In this document: piece after piece, positions 1 to 8,656 of the stretch
Layout of the letters: the number at the start of each line of letters is the position of its first letter
Position numbering within the stretch: the stretch's first letter is position 1
NCBI RefSeq assembly: GCF_016616425.1
Contig: NZ_CP067101.1
Location: forward strand, 4,712,001-4,776,000
Length of the DNA: 64,000 nucleotides
Reading direction: 5' to 3'
Source: Bradyrhizobium diazoefficiens
GTDB taxonomy: Bacteria; Pseudomonadota; Alphaproteobacteria; Rhizobiales; Xanthobacteraceae
Notes under the pieces: generated by a model
Databases searched by the model: none
What the model was told of the DNA's origin: nothing
What the model saw: only the letters and a program-made list of their open reading frames with translations
Made by a program: the position numbers and the translations under genes

Positions 1-966
1 GAAGGCGTCTTTCGCCGCATTGGCGATCACGAGCGCCTGCGGATCGGCGAGCCCGATGTCCTCGACCGCCATGCGCACGACGCGGCGGGCCAGGAACAGT
101 GGGTCCTCGCCGGCATCGAGCATGCGCGCGAGATAATACAGCGCGGCATCGGGATCGGAGCCGCGCACCGACTTATGCAGGGCCGAGATCAGGTTGTAAT
201 GGCCGTCCGCCGATTTGTCGTAGATCGGCGCGCGGCGCTGCAGGATCTCCTGCAACTGCGCGGCATTGAAGATCTCGTCCGCCCGCGCAGAACGCCAGAC
301 TTCCTCGGCCAGCGTCAGCGATGCCCTTCCGTCGCCGTCGGCCATGCGCACCAGTACGGCGCGCGCCTCCGCATCGAGCGGCAGCTTGCGGCCTTCCACC
401 TCCTCGGCATGCGCGAACAGTTTTTCGATCGCGGCCGCATCGAGCGAGCGGAACACCAGCACCCGCGCGCGCGACAGCAGCGCCGCGTTGAGCTCGAAGG
501 ACGGGTTCTCGGTGGTGGCGCCGACCATGATAACCGTGCCGTCTTCCATCACCGGCAGAAACGAATCCTGCTGGGCACGGTTGAAGCGATGCACCTCGTC
601 GACGAACAGCAGCGTGCCCTTGCCCATCTCGCGGCGGGCGCGCGCGGCGTCGAAGGCCTTCTTCAGGTCGGCAACGCCGGAGAACACCGCTGAGATCTGC
701 TCGAAATGCAGGTCGGTCGCATCCGCCAGCAGCCGCGCAACCGTGGTCTTGCCGGTGCCGGGCGGACCCCAGAACACCAGCGAGCCGAGCGTGCGCGTCT
801 CCAGCATGCGCGTCAGCGCGCCGTCGGGCCCGAGGATATGGTCCTGGCCGACGACCTCAGACAGCGCGCGCGGGCGCAACCGATCCGGCAGCGGGTGCGG
901 AGCCTCGTGATCGAGCCCCGCCGCGGCAAACAGAGTTGGCGTCTCCTGTGGTCGCTTCGGACTCAT
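1..966 (-). CDS. rarA: RarA/MgsA-type replication-associated AAA+ ATPase (3' end cut by window)
   Basis: This is the N-terminal 322 codons of a RarA (MgsA) family ATPase, a clamp-loader-like AAA+ protein that acts at stalled replication forks. The ATG at 966-964 begins a protein starting MSPKRPQETPTLF. Walker A (GPPGTGKTT) lies near residues 67-75, and Walker B with the family-typical continuation LLFVDEVHRFN follows. A sensor-1-like TTENPSFELN stretch comes next. The frame is open to base 1, so the C-terminal oligomerisation part lies outside the window. The start codon overlaps the stop of the upstream protease gene as ATGA, so the two are probably translationally coupled. Family recognition is secure; the complete length cannot be seen. 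Confidence 0.93.
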   Translation of the reverse strand, partial: MSPKRPQETPTLFAAAGLDHEAPHPLPDRLRPRALSEVVGQDHILGPDGALTRMLETRTLGSLVFWGPPGTGKTTVARLLADATDLHFEQISAVFSGVADLKKAFDAARARREMGKGTLLFVDEVHRFNRAQQDSFLPVMEDGTVIMVGATTENPSFELNAALLSRARVLVFRSLDAAAIEKLFAHAEEVEGRKLPLDAEARAVLVRMADGDGRASLTLAEEVWRSARADEIFNAAQLQEILQRRAPIYDKSADGHYNLISALHKSVRGSDPDAALYYLARMLDAGEDPLFLARRVVRMAVEDIGLADPQALVIANAAKDAF

Positions 967-2369
967 CCGCCCAGCGTGACGTTGATCTGTTGGCCGCCGC
1001 GCACCAGCGTGATGCGCCAGATCCGCGGGTGCTCGCCTGCCGCCCTTTCGAGGTCGCCGGACTTGCTGATCTTCTGGTTGTTGACCGCGAGAATGATGTC
1101 GCCCTTCTGGAAGCCGACATTCGCGGCTGCGCTGTCGCCGCCGAGATCGGTGATCACGACGCCTTCGGTGTCGGCGTCAAGATGCAGCTCGTCGGCGAGA
1201 GCCGGCGTGATGGTCGAGACCTTCGCACCCTGGAACGGCGAGCGCGCAGTGACGACGAGTTCGTTGCGGCCCTTATCGGGCGCGGTCTCGAGCGCCACCG
1301 TCAGCTTGAGCGGCTTGCCGTTGCGCTGCATGTCGATCTGGGCCGTGCCGCCGAGCGGACGCGTGGCGAAGCGATAGTCGAAAGCGTTCGGATCGTCCAC
1401 GGTCTGGCCGTCGATTCCGGTAATGAGGTCGGAGGATTTCAGGCCGGCCTTCGCCGCCGGGCTGTTCGGCACCACGCTTGCGACCAGCGCACCGGTCGGC
1501 GAGCGCAGGCCGAGGCTCTCGGCGATCTCGGGCGTCACCGCCTGCAACCTTGCGCCTAGCCATGGCCGCTTGACTGCCTTGCCACCGCCCTTGGCGGAGG
1601 CGACGACGACGCGCACCATGTTGGCCGGGATCGCGAAGCCGATTCCCTGCGAGCCGCCGGAGCGCGAGTAGATCGCGGTGTTGATGCCGGCGAGCCGGCC
1701 GTTCATGTCGACCAGCGCGCCGCCGGAATTGCCGGGATTGATCGGCGCATCGGTCTGGATGAAGAACTGATAATCGGTGATGCCCACCTGCGTGCGCGCC
1801 AGCGCGGAGATGATGCCGTGGGTCACGGTCTGGCCGACGCCGAAGGGATTACCGATCGCCAGCACAACGTCACCGACCTGCAGCTCGTCGGAATTGGTGA
1901 ATTCGAGTGCCGGAAACTTTTCTTTCGAATCCTTCAGACGCAGCACCGCGAGATCGCTGCGGGAATCCTTCAGCACGATCTCGGCCTCGAATTCGCGCTT
2001 GTCCGACAGCGACACCTTCACCTGGTCGGCGCCCTCGATGACGTGGACGTTGGTGACGACGAGCCCGGACGCGTCGACGATCACGCCTGAACCGAGCGAG
2101 CGCTGCACCTGCTCCTGCTGCTGACCAGGCACGCCGAAGAAGCGGCGGAAGATCGGATCGTCGAGCAGCGGATTGCGGTTCTGCACCACCTTGGCGGCAT
2201 AGACGTTGACCACGGCCGGCTGCACCCGGTGCACGATCGGTGCATAGGACAACCGTAGCTCGGCCGGCGAGGACGGGACCCTACGGTCCTGCGCCGCAAC
2301 CGGATCGGACGGGGCGGAAAAGGCTATGCACAACGCGGTGACGGCGGCAGTCCAGGTCGATCGAAACAT
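963..2369 (-). CDS. Do-type periplasmic serine protease (DegP/DegQ family, S1C)
   Basis: A 468-residue HtrA-family protease/chaperone that degrades or refolds damaged envelope proteins. An N-terminal signal peptide is visible, with a hydrophobic run at about residues 7-20 and probable cleavage after VAA near residue 26. The trypsin-like domain has the full triad: His109 (NVHVIEG), Asp139 (SDLAVL) and Ser215 (NPGNSGG). Two PDZ-like regions follow, the first around GLKSSDLITGIDGQ and the second around GFQKGDIILAVNN, as in DegP/DegQ and not the single-PDZ DegS. The ATG at 2369 is preceded by a purine-rich AGAGGTAGGA. It overlaps rarA by 4 nt. Which Do paralogue this is (DegP, MucD, DegQ) cannot be settled from one copy. 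Confidence 0.93.
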   Translation of the reverse strand: MFRSTWTAAVTALCIAFSAPSDPVAAQDRRVPSSPAELRLSYAPIVHRVQPAVVNVYAAKVVQNRNPLLDDPIFRRFFGVPGQQQEQVQRSLGSGVIVDASGLVVTNVHVIEGADQVKVSLSDKREFEAEIVLKDSRSDLAVLRLKDSKEKFPALEFTNSDELQVGDVVLAIGNPFGVGQTVTHGIISALARTQVGITDYQFFIQTDAPINPGNSGGALVDMNGRLAGINTAIYSRSGGSQGIGFAIPANMVRVVVASAKGGGKAVKRPWLGARLQAVTPEIAESLGLRSPTGALVASVVPNSPAAKAGLKSSDLITGIDGQTVDDPNAFDYRFATRPLGGTAQIDMQRNGKPLKLTVALETAPDKGRNELVVTARSPFQGAKVSTITPALADELHLDADTEGVVITDLGGDSAAANVGFQKGDIILAVNNQKISKSGDLERAAGEHPRIWRITLVRGGQQINVTLGG

Positions 2370-2680
2370 TCCTACCTCTCGGAAAAGACGACGGAATATA
2401 GGCGCGTTCGTTCCGCAATAGAAGGGCGCCGGGCGGCAATTCGGCGCCCTTTCCGGTGTGTCCGGCGCGCCAGCTCGGCCTACAAATCGGCAATTTGCGT
2501 GAGGGTTCGATTGGCATGATGCGCGTCATCCCGCATGGTGGTGTCGAGCGGATTCGGTTGCAGCGAATTTGCATCAGCAGGAACCCACGAAACCGGGCGC
2601 AGCGTCGCGGAGCAGTCATCGATCAAACCTAGGCTCCCGTTGCGACCTTGAGGAAGTTCGTCAAACGATGGAGGCATGAC
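2370..2680. other. Intergenic region between divergent protease and porin genes
   Basis: No protein gene is supported here. It must hold the promoters of both divergent genes. The possible ECF promoter lies at 2390-2414, and a GGAGG ribosome-binding site for the porin sits at 2670-2674. Short open frames across it are antisense shadows. Confidence 0.6.
2390..2414 (-). promoter_or_regulatory. Possible ECF (RpoE/EcfG-like) promoter for the Do protease
   Basis: On the minus strand GGAAC (2414-2410) is followed after 16 nt by CGTC (2393-2390), about 20 nt before the protease ATG. GGAAC with a CGTT-like -10 element is the known pattern of alphaproteobacterial EcfG/RpoE-type promoters, and Do proteases are often envelope-stress genes. 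The -10 differs from CGTT at its last base, so this is a suggestion only. Confidence 0.3.
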
Positions 2681-4282
2681 GTGAGCAGGACAAGACTTGC
2701 AGCCACGGCGATTGGTCTCGCCGGCGCGCTGGCGGCCTCGCAGGCCCAGGCCCAATCGGCCAACAGCAGCGAGCAGGAGATCGCGCTGCTGAAGCGGCAG
2801 TTGAAGATGCTGGAGCAGAAGCTCGACAAGCTCCAGAGCCAGACCGCCGCGAACACGGCGGCTACGGCAAGGGCAAAGGCCGACGCGAAAGCCGAAGCGC
2901 GGTCGGAGGCAAAGGCGGTCGTGGCCAATGCGAATGCGGCGATGCCGCTCAAAGGACCGGCACCCGCATCCGGTGTCGTCGTGACCATGCCGAACAACCG
3001 GCCGACCATCTGCACCGCCGACCAGGCCAACTGCGTCGCCATCACCAGCCGCGTGCACTGGGATGTCGGCGGCTATGACTATCGTCCCGACACGGCGGCC
3101 ACCGTGCCGCAGAAGCTCAACAGCGGCGAGAACGTCCGCCGCGCGCGCATCGGTGTCACCGGCAAGTTCTTCAACGATTGGAACTTCGCGCTGATCTACG
3201 ACTTCGGCGGCTCGTCGGACGGCTTTGGCGGCGCGGCTCCAGGCTCCCTGCCCGGCGGCGGCGTCTCCGGCGTCGAGAACGCCTATCTCAGCTATACCGG
3301 CTTGAAACCGTTCGGCGGACGGATGGCGATCGAGGCCGGCATCATGGACCTGCCCTACACCATGGACGAGGCGACGAGCTCCAACGACATCATGTTCATG
3401 GAGCGGGCCTCGCCCGGCGTGATCGCGACCAACATCGCCGCGGGCGACTTCCGCTCCGCGGCCGGCACGCGCTGGTTCACCGACCAACTCTGGATCGGCG
3501 GCTATGTCACGGGACCGTCGACCGGCGCGATCCATTCCGCCTCGAGCGCGGCTCCGGCGGGCACGAGCGAGCAATATGGCGCCGTGGCGCGTGTCGCCGG
3601 CAATCCGATCAGCGGCAAGGACTACTCGGTGCATATCGGCGCCGACGCGCAGTGGCTGATCCAGCCGCCGCGCAATCTGATCGCCAACACCCAGACCGTC
3701 GCGCTCAGCGATCGCCCGGAATTGCGTCTCGACCCGACCACGCTGGTCTCGACCGGCGCGATCGCCAATGCCTCGGGCGCACAGGTCTACAGCGTCGAGG
3801 CAGCCGCGACCTACGGTCCGCTCATCGTTCAGGGCGAGTACTTCTGGTACAATGTCGACCGCACCGCCAACACCGGCGTGCCGCTGGCCGGCGCATCCGG
3901 CCTGAAATTCCAGGGCGGCTATGCACAGGCCGGCTACGTGCTGACCGGCGAGGGCCGCACCTATAACGCGGCGAACGCCGCGTATAACGGCGTCAAGCCG
4001 GCGCATCCGTTCTCGCTCGACGGCGGCGGCTGGGGTGCCTGGGAGATCGCGGGGCGCTTCTCGACGATCGATCTCAACAATCAGTTGGGAACAGCGACCG
4101 GCATCGCCGGCGGCCGGCAAACCGTCTACACCGCGGCGCTGAACTGGTACGTCAACGGCAATATCCGCTTCATGCTGGACTACCTGCATGGAACGGTGTC
4201 GAGGCAGGCCTCGCCGGTCTCGACCGCCGACGTCGGCTCGAAGTTCGATGCCGTCGCGATGCGCACGCAGTTCGCGTTCTGA
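2681..4282 (+). CDS. Porin O/P-like outer membrane protein
   Basis: A 533-residue outer membrane protein resembling the phosphate-selective porin O/P (OprO/OprP) family. The GTG at 2681 is chosen over an in-frame TTG at 2648 because GGAGG ends 6 nt before it and the protein then begins directly with a signal peptide (MSRTRLAATAIGLAG, cleavage after AQA). A short coiled coil (EIALLKRQLKMLEQKLDKL) and an Ala/Lys-rich linker follow, a layout common in trimeric porins. The rest alternates hydrophobic and polar residues as in a beta barrel and ends in aromatic Phe (AMRTQFAF), the usual outer membrane insertion signal. The arginine residues RRARIGVTGKFFNDW are typical of the family. Substrate is unknown. 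Confidence 0.85.
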   Translation: MSRTRLAATAIGLAGALAASQAQAQSANSSEQEIALLKRQLKMLEQKLDKLQSQTAANTAATARAKADAKAEARSEAKAVVANANAAMPLKGPAPASGVVVTMPNNRPTICTADQANCVAITSRVHWDVGGYDYRPDTAATVPQKLNSGENVRRARIGVTGKFFNDWNFALIYDFGGSSDGFGGAAPGSLPGGGVSGVENAYLSYTGLKPFGGRMAIEAGIMDLPYTMDEATSSNDIMFMERASPGVIATNIAAGDFRSAAGTRWFTDQLWIGGYVTGPSTGAIHSASSAAPAGTSEQYGAVARVAGNPISGKDYSVHIGADAQWLIQPPRNLIANTQTVALSDRPELRLDPTTLVSTGAIANASGAQVYSVEAAATYGPLIVQGEYFWYNVDRTANTGVPLAGASGLKFQGGYAQAGYVLTGEGRTYNAANAAYNGVKPAHPFSLDGGGWGAWEIAGRFSTIDLNNQLGTATGIAGGRQTVYTAALNWYVNGNIRFMLDYLHGTVSRQASPVSTADVGSKFDAVAMRTQFAF

Positions 4283-4291
4283 CGCGATGTC

Positions 4292-4319
4292 GTCCGGGAG
4301 CGGGGGTCCGCTCCCGGAC
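4292..4319. terminator. Hairpin between convergent porin and HxlR genes
   Basis: A 12-bp perfect stem (4292-4303 with 4308-4319, loop GGGT) fills the 39-nt gap between two convergent genes, so it can serve both. It has no T-run on either side. Confidence 0.55.
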
Positions 4320-4321
4320 AC

Positions 4322-4705
4322 TCATGCCGCGCGTTTCGGCTTCTTGACGGGCTCGACTTCAGGCGCCGGCGCGCAGGACAGCCGCTCCTGATGGCCTTCG
4401 CCCCACGCTTTCAGAATGTCGATCACCGGCTTGAGGCTCTCGCCGAGCTCGGAGAGACAATATTCCACGCGCGGCGGCACCTCGGCATAGACCTTGCGGA
4501 TGACAAGCCTGTCCTCCTCCAGCGCGCGGAGTTGCTTGGTCAGCATGCGCTGGGTGATGCCGGGCATCCGGCGGCGCAGCTCGCCGAAGCGCTGGGTGCC
4601 GCTCTGCAGGTGATAGAGGATGACGCCCTTCCACTTGCCGTCGATCAGATCCAGCGTGGCCTCGACCGAACAACCCGGGCGCCGAGCAAAATTGCGCCGT
4701 TTCAT
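4322..4705 (-). CDS. HxlR-family winged-helix transcriptional regulator
   Basis: A 127-residue MarR-like regulator of the HxlR family. It shows the family pattern: an N-terminal Cys (GCSVEATLDLIDGKWK), a winged helix with LRRRMPGITQRMLTKQLR and LEEDRLVIRKVYAEVPPRVEY, then a dimerisation helix ending LKAWGEGH. Some HxlR members sense electrophiles or oxidants through the N-terminal cysteine, and that residue is present here. The gene is divergent from a quinone-oxidoreductase-like gene, the usual HxlR target arrangement, so it probably controls that gene and itself. A Lys/Pro-rich C-terminal tail (EPVKKPKRAA) follows the fold. Confidence 0.93.
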   Translation of the reverse strand: MKRRNFARRPGCSVEATLDLIDGKWKGVILYHLQSGTQRFGELRRRMPGITQRMLTKQLRALEEDRLVIRKVYAEVPPRVEYCLSELGESLKPVIDILKAWGEGHQERLSCAPAPEVEPVKKPKRAA

Positions 4706-4715
4706 GCATGTTTCC

Positions 4716-4741
4716 CAATAGTATCCAAACAGGGACTATAT
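4716..4741. promoter_or_regulatory. Candidate HxlR operator
   Basis: An imperfect dyad with arms ATAGT (4718-4722) and ACTAT (4735-4739), extended by CC/GG inside the arms, lies 13 nt upstream of the HxlR start in the shared divergent region. HxlR dimers bind such short inverted repeats. No binding-site consensus is available to test it here. Confidence 0.4.
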
Positions 4742-4837
4742 CCCCGAATTTACAGTACTTGCCAAATCGGAGCCAGAGCGACAGTTAGCAGGTCAGGCGC
4801 GTTTCCCAAGCGGCGCGCCATCTGATGGAGACAAGCC

Positions 4838-5851
4838 ATGAAGGCCGTCGGCTACAAGAAATCGCTTCCCATCGAGCACGCGGATTCGCTGATCGATTTC
4901 GAGACCGCAAAGCCCGAGCCCGGGGGGCGCGACGTCCGCGTCGCCGTGAAGGCGATCTCGGCCAATCCAGTCGATTACAAGGTGCGCAAACGCGCCGCAC
5001 CGCCCGACGGCGAGACCAAGATCCTGGGCTACGACGCGGCCGGCGTGGTCGATGCCGTCGGGCCCGACGTCACGTTGTTCAGGCCGGGCGACGAGGTGTT
5101 TTACGCAGGCTCGATCCTGCGCCAGGGCACCAACTCCGAATTCCACCTGGTCGACGAACGCATCGTCGGCAACAAGCCAAAGTCGCTCTCATTTGCGCAA
5201 GCGGCCGCCCTCCCTCTGACCTCCATCACTGCGTGGGAATTGCTGTTCGACCGGCTTGGCGCGGTACCGGGCAAGAGTGTCGATCCGCGCACGCTGCTGA
5301 TCACGGGGGGCGCCGGCGGCGTCGGCTCGATCCTGATCCAGCTCGCCCGCCGCCTCACCGGGCTGACAGTGCTCGCCACCGCGACGCGGCCGGAGTCGCA
5401 AAAGTGGTGCCTCGATCTCGGCGCGCATGCGGTGATCGACCACGGCAGGCCGATGAAGGAGCAGATCGAGGCATTGAAGCTGCCGCCGGTGGCGCTGGTG
5501 GCGAGCCTCACCTTTACCGATCAGCATTACAAGGCGATCGCAGACTTCATGGCCCCGCAGGGCAAGTTCGGCCTGATCGACGATCCCCCGGAATTTGCCA
5601 TGAGCACGTTCAAGGGCAAGGCGGTCTCGGTGCATTGGGAATCGATGTTCACGCGCTCCTCGTTCCAGACGCCCGACATGATCGCGCAGCATCATCTGCT
5701 GGGTGATGTCGCCGACCTCATCGACAAGGGCGTCCTGCGCACCACGCTCGACCAGACCTTCGGCACGATCAACGCCGCGAACCTCAAGCGCGCGCATGCG
5801 CTGCTCGAAAGCGGCAAGTCGCGCGGCAAGATCGTGCTGGAGGGGTGGTAG
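4838..5851 (+). CDS. Zinc-independent medium-chain dehydrogenase (quinone oxidoreductase-like)
   Basis: A 337-residue MDR-superfamily oxidoreductase of the NADPH:quinone oxidoreductase type, often annotated 'zinc-binding alcohol dehydrogenase family protein'. It has the GroES-like N-terminal domain (NPVDYKVR, LGYDAAGVV) and a Rossmann domain with GGAGGVGS at residues 157-164. The Cys ligands of the structural zinc of true alcohol dehydrogenases are absent. NADPH-dependent reduction of quinones or reactive carbonyls is expected. The start has a GGAG 7 nt upstream. Its divergent HxlR regulator suggests induction by electrophiles or quinones. The end is only 9 nt from the convergent ClC gene. 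Confidence 0.9.
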   Translation: MKAVGYKKSLPIEHADSLIDFETAKPEPGGRDVRVAVKAISANPVDYKVRKRAAPPDGETKILGYDAAGVVDAVGPDVTLFRPGDEVFYAGSILRQGTNSEFHLVDERIVGNKPKSLSFAQAAALPLTSITAWELLFDRLGAVPGKSVDPRTLLITGGAGGVGSILIQLARRLTGLTVLATATRPESQKWCLDLGAHAVIDHGRPMKEQIEALKLPPVALVASLTFTDQHYKAIADFMAPQGKFGLIDDPPEFAMSTFKGKAVSVHWESMFTRSSFQTPDMIAQHHLLGDVADLIDKGVLRTTLDQTFGTINAANLKRAHALLESGKSRGKIVLEGW

Positions 5852-5860
5852 GCCGAAGGC

Positions 5861-7183
5861 TCAGGCGGGCGCTGTCGTCGCCTTCGGCGGACGCGTCGCC
5901 CGCTCGACAAAGCCTTTGGCGAGGGCATGATAAATGCCCTCCTCGCAGACCGTTCGCGAGGTCGCGTGCGCAATCAGCGCGGCCGCCATCAGCGGAACGA
6001 CCATGCCGTGATTGTCGGTCATCTCGGTCACGATCACGAACGCCGTGATCGGCGCCTGCACCACGCCGGCGAAGTACGAGACCATGCCGAGCAGCATGAT
6101 TGCGCCGAGCGGCGCATCATGGAAGAACGAGGCGATGTTGCTGCCGATGCCGGCACCGACGGCGAGCGACGGCGAGAAAATGCCGCCCGGTATGCCGCTG
6201 ATCGCGGCAAAGGCCGTCGCCAGGAGCTTGAGCACGCCGAAGTCCTGCGGCAACGGCGAGCTGTGCTCCAGCGCCGTCTTCACCTGCTCATAGCCCGTGC
6301 CGTAGATCGTATCGCCGGACACCAGGCCGCAGATCGCGACAGCGATGCCGCACGCGAATGCGAACCAGAGCGGGTGGCCCTTGATCGCGCGTCCGAGCGG
6401 ATTCTTGAACCCGTACGCCATCGCGATGACGATGCGGCTGAACAGGCCGCCCGCGAGGCCACCGGCCACGCCGCAGAGCGGAACGGCCAGCCAGTCCGCT
6501 CCACGCGCCAGTGACATCGCGCTGCTGCCGAAATATGAGTAATTCCCTGCCAGCGCCAGCGAGGTCAGGCCAGCCGCGATCACGGCCGCAATGATGAGGC
6601 TGGACGTGCGGGTCTCAAAAGCGCGGCTCATCTCCTCGATGCCGAAGACGATGCCGGCCAGCGGCGTGTTGAATGCTGCGGCAACGCCGGCGGCGGCGCC
6701 GGCCAGGATCAACCCGGGCTGGCGGCGCGGCGAGACGCGACCGAGCGCGAACATGATGGATGCACCGACCTGCACTGTCGGCCCTTCCCGGCCAACGGAG
6801 CCGCCGCACAACAGACCGAACAGAGTGAGGATCGTCTTTCCGATCGCAATCCGGATCGAGACCAGGCTCTCGCGCGCGCCCTGATCGGTCAGATGCCGTG
6901 CGGCGATCGCTTGCGGGATGCCGCTGCCCTGCGCGTTCGGGAACAGACGAATGGTCAGATAGGCCGAGAGCACGAAGCCGAGTGGCGTCGCCGCCAGCAC
7001 GGCATAGCGGGACTTCGCAAGCAGCAGCGCGAAGGCATGCTGCGCGAGATCGGCAAGTTGTGCCAGCGCCACCGCTGTGGCGCCGACCCCGATCCCGCCG
7101 AGCAGAAAGATCGCCCGCCGCTGCCATCGCGCGGAGGTCAGCCTGAACAGGCGTTTGTGACGGGTCGAGAGGGGCCAGAGCAT
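5861..7183 (-). CDS. ClC-family chloride/proton antiporter
   Basis: A 440-residue integral membrane ClC protein. All signature segments are present: GSGIP (residues 86-90), GREGP (131-135, including the gating glutamate) and GGIFSPSLAVGAGIG near the C-terminal half. A glutamate pair in FGIEEM matches the internal proton glutamate of E. coli ClcA (E203), so an H+/Cl- exchanger is more likely than a channel. There is no C-terminal CBS pair. The open frame extends upstream to 7336, but that would run into the DUF1330 gene. The ATG at 7183 begins a plausible cytoplasmic N-terminus (MLWPLSTRHKRLFRL) just before the first membrane helix. Confidence 0.93.
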   Translation of the reverse strand: MLWPLSTRHKRLFRLTSARWQRRAIFLLGGIGVGATAVALAQLADLAQHAFALLLAKSRYAVLAATPLGFVLSAYLTIRLFPNAQGSGIPQAIAARHLTDQGARESLVSIRIAIGKTILTLFGLLCGGSVGREGPTVQVGASIMFALGRVSPRRQPGLILAGAAAGVAAAFNTPLAGIVFGIEEMSRAFETRTSSLIIAAVIAAGLTSLALAGNYSYFGSSAMSLARGADWLAVPLCGVAGGLAGGLFSRIVIAMAYGFKNPLGRAIKGHPLWFAFACGIAVAICGLVSGDTIYGTGYEQVKTALEHSSPLPQDFGVLKLLATAFAAISGIPGGIFSPSLAVGAGIGSNIASFFHDAPLGAIMLLGMVSYFAGVVQAPITAFVIVTEMTDNHGMVVPLMAAALIAHATSRTVCEEGIYHALAKGFVERATRPPKATTAPA

Positions 7184-7239
7184 AGGGCTGGGTTTTAGCC
7201 TGTTACGCTCCGGATTAAAGCGACAAGTGGACAGACCAG

Positions 7240-7548
7240 CTAGGCTGAAACCGTCCCCTCGACGAACATGAGCCGCCGCTCCAGCGCCGTCTGCCGCAGC
7301 TTGAGCGCTTCGGCATATTCGGCAGAGGCGTACCATTCGCGCGCGCGGGCCATCGATGGGAATTCCACGATGATGATGGTCTTCGGTGGCGGACCGCCCT
7401 CCACGACGTCAGCGGCGCCGCCACGCGCGAGATAGCGGCCGCCATACAGCGCGATGGTTTGGGCGGCGAGCGTGCGATAGGCCTCCATCGCGGCCTGATC
7501 GCGCGCCTCAGCTTCGGAGATGACGTAGGCGGGCAAGCGCGACCTCAC
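7240..7548 (-). CDS. DUF1330 family protein
   Basis: A 102-residue protein of the DUF1330 family, a ferredoxin-like (dimeric alpha-beta barrel) fold. Typical elements are visible: LPAYVISEAEARD at the start, YGGRYLARGG in the middle, and the conserved IIIVEFPSMARAREWYASAEY followed by LKLRQ. No enzyme activity is established for the family. The start is a GTG that overlaps the stop of the short-chain dehydrogenase gene as GTGA, so the pair is one transcription unit and probably shares a metabolic role. Confidence 0.88.
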   Translation of the reverse strand: MRSRLPAYVISEAEARDQAAMEAYRTLAAQTIALYGGRYLARGGAADVVEGGPPPKTIIIVEFPSMARAREWYASAEYAEALKLRQTALERRLMFVEGTVSA

Positions 7549-8333
7549 GCAATGGTGTTGACGATGCCGCCCTCGGCGCGCAGCGCCGCGCCATTGGTCG
7601 CGGAGGCCTCCTTCGAGGCGACGTACACCACCATGTTGGCGATCTCCTCGACGCTGGCGAAGCGCTGGATCAGCGAGCTGGGCCGATGCTGCTTGACGAA
7701 ATTGGCGGCGGCCTCATCCACCGACTGGCCGTTCTGCCTGGCGAGATCCTTGACGAAAGTCTCGACGCCTTCCGACATGGTCGGGCCCGGCAGCACGGAA
7801 TTGACGGTGACGCCGGTGCCGCGGGTAAGCTGCGCGAGGCCGCGCGCGACCGAGAGCTGGGCCGTCTTGCTCATGCCGTAGTGGACCATCTCGACGGGAA
7901 TGTTGAGCCCGGACTCCGACGATATGAAGACCACGCGGCCCCAATTGCGCTTGAGCATACCCTTCATGTAGGCGCGCGACAGGCGCACGCCGCTCATCAC
8001 GTTGACCTCGAAGAAGCGCGTCCAGTCCTCGTCGGGAATGTCGAAAAACTCCTTGGGCTGGAAGATTCCGGCGTTGTTGACGAGGATGTCGACGTCGGGA
8101 AGCGCCGCCACGAGCGCCTTGCAGGCTGCCGCCGTCGAGACGTCGGCGGCGATGCCACGGACCTTGGCGCCCGTCCCTTCCAGCTTGCGCACGGCGGCAT
8201 CGACCTTGTCCTGGCCGCGGCCGTTGATCACGACATTGGCGCCGGAGCTCGCGAGACCCTTGGCAATGGCGTGGCCAATGCCGGCGGTCGAGCCGGTCAC
8301 GAGTGCAGTCTTTCCGGAAAGGTCGATGTTCAT
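7545..8333 (-). CDS. Short-chain dehydrogenase/reductase (SDR)
   Basis: A 262-residue classical SDR. It has the cofactor motif TGSTAGIG (residues 13-20), NNAG, catalytic Ser139, and Tyr152/Lys156 in YGMSK. An Arg follows the second strand (NGRGQDK), which favours NADP. The ATG at 8333 is preferred to the longer frame (8378) because GGAG lies 7 nt upstream and the protein then starts in the usual way (MNIDLSGKTALVTG). Substrate cannot be inferred. It is coupled to the downstream DUF1330 gene by a 4-nt overlap. Confidence 0.92.
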   Translation of the reverse strand: MNIDLSGKTALVTGSTAGIGHAIAKGLASSGANVVINGRGQDKVDAAVRKLEGTGAKVRGIAADVSTAAACKALVAALPDVDILVNNAGIFQPKEFFDIPDEDWTRFFEVNVMSGVRLSRAYMKGMLKRNWGRVVFISSESGLNIPVEMVHYGMSKTAQLSVARGLAQLTRGTGVTVNSVLPGPTMSEGVETFVKDLARQNGQSVDEAAANFVKQHRPSSLIQRFASVEEIANMVVYVASKEASATNGAALRAEGGIVNTIA

Positions 8334-8656
8334 GCGTCGTCTCCATGGAGGTTGGCGGAGATATCGTACGCTGCACAAGCAGCTTCAATCGTCCCTCACC
8401 GACGCGTGAGGAAATCCAGTCGCGCGCCGGCAGCGTCCTCGGAAAGGCGACGATGCCATCGAGATTCCATGCCGTCATGGTGGCGTAGGCAGCATACGCG
8501 ATCGGCGGCTTGAGCTTGTGGCCGTCGCGCGATGCCTGGCGCAATCGCACGTTTGATTTCGTCGTCGCTCGATGGTCAGGAGATAACGACCGCGCACGAC
8601 GCAAAAAAGCGGCGCCCAGGGGCGCCGCTTTCTGAAAAACTCAGTGCCGATCCGGC
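8334..8656. other. Intergenic gap between SDR gene and rplQ
   Basis: No gene is supported in these 323 nt. The only clear element is the rplQ terminator hairpin at 8606-8631. The rest should hold the SDR promoter. Confidence 0.6.
8603..8631 (-). terminator. Rho-independent terminator of the ribosomal cluster
   Basis: A perfect 11-bp GC-rich stem (8606-8616 with 8621-8631, 4-nt loop) is followed on the minus strand by TTTTTT. It lies 26 nt after the rplQ stop and closes the str-S10-spc-alpha gene run. Confidence 0.92.

Noticed and set aside
2480..4321. A 613-codon frame antisense to the porin
   Set aside because: Arg/Asp/Val-rich shadow; the porin has a signal peptide, ribosome-binding site and a terminal Phe.
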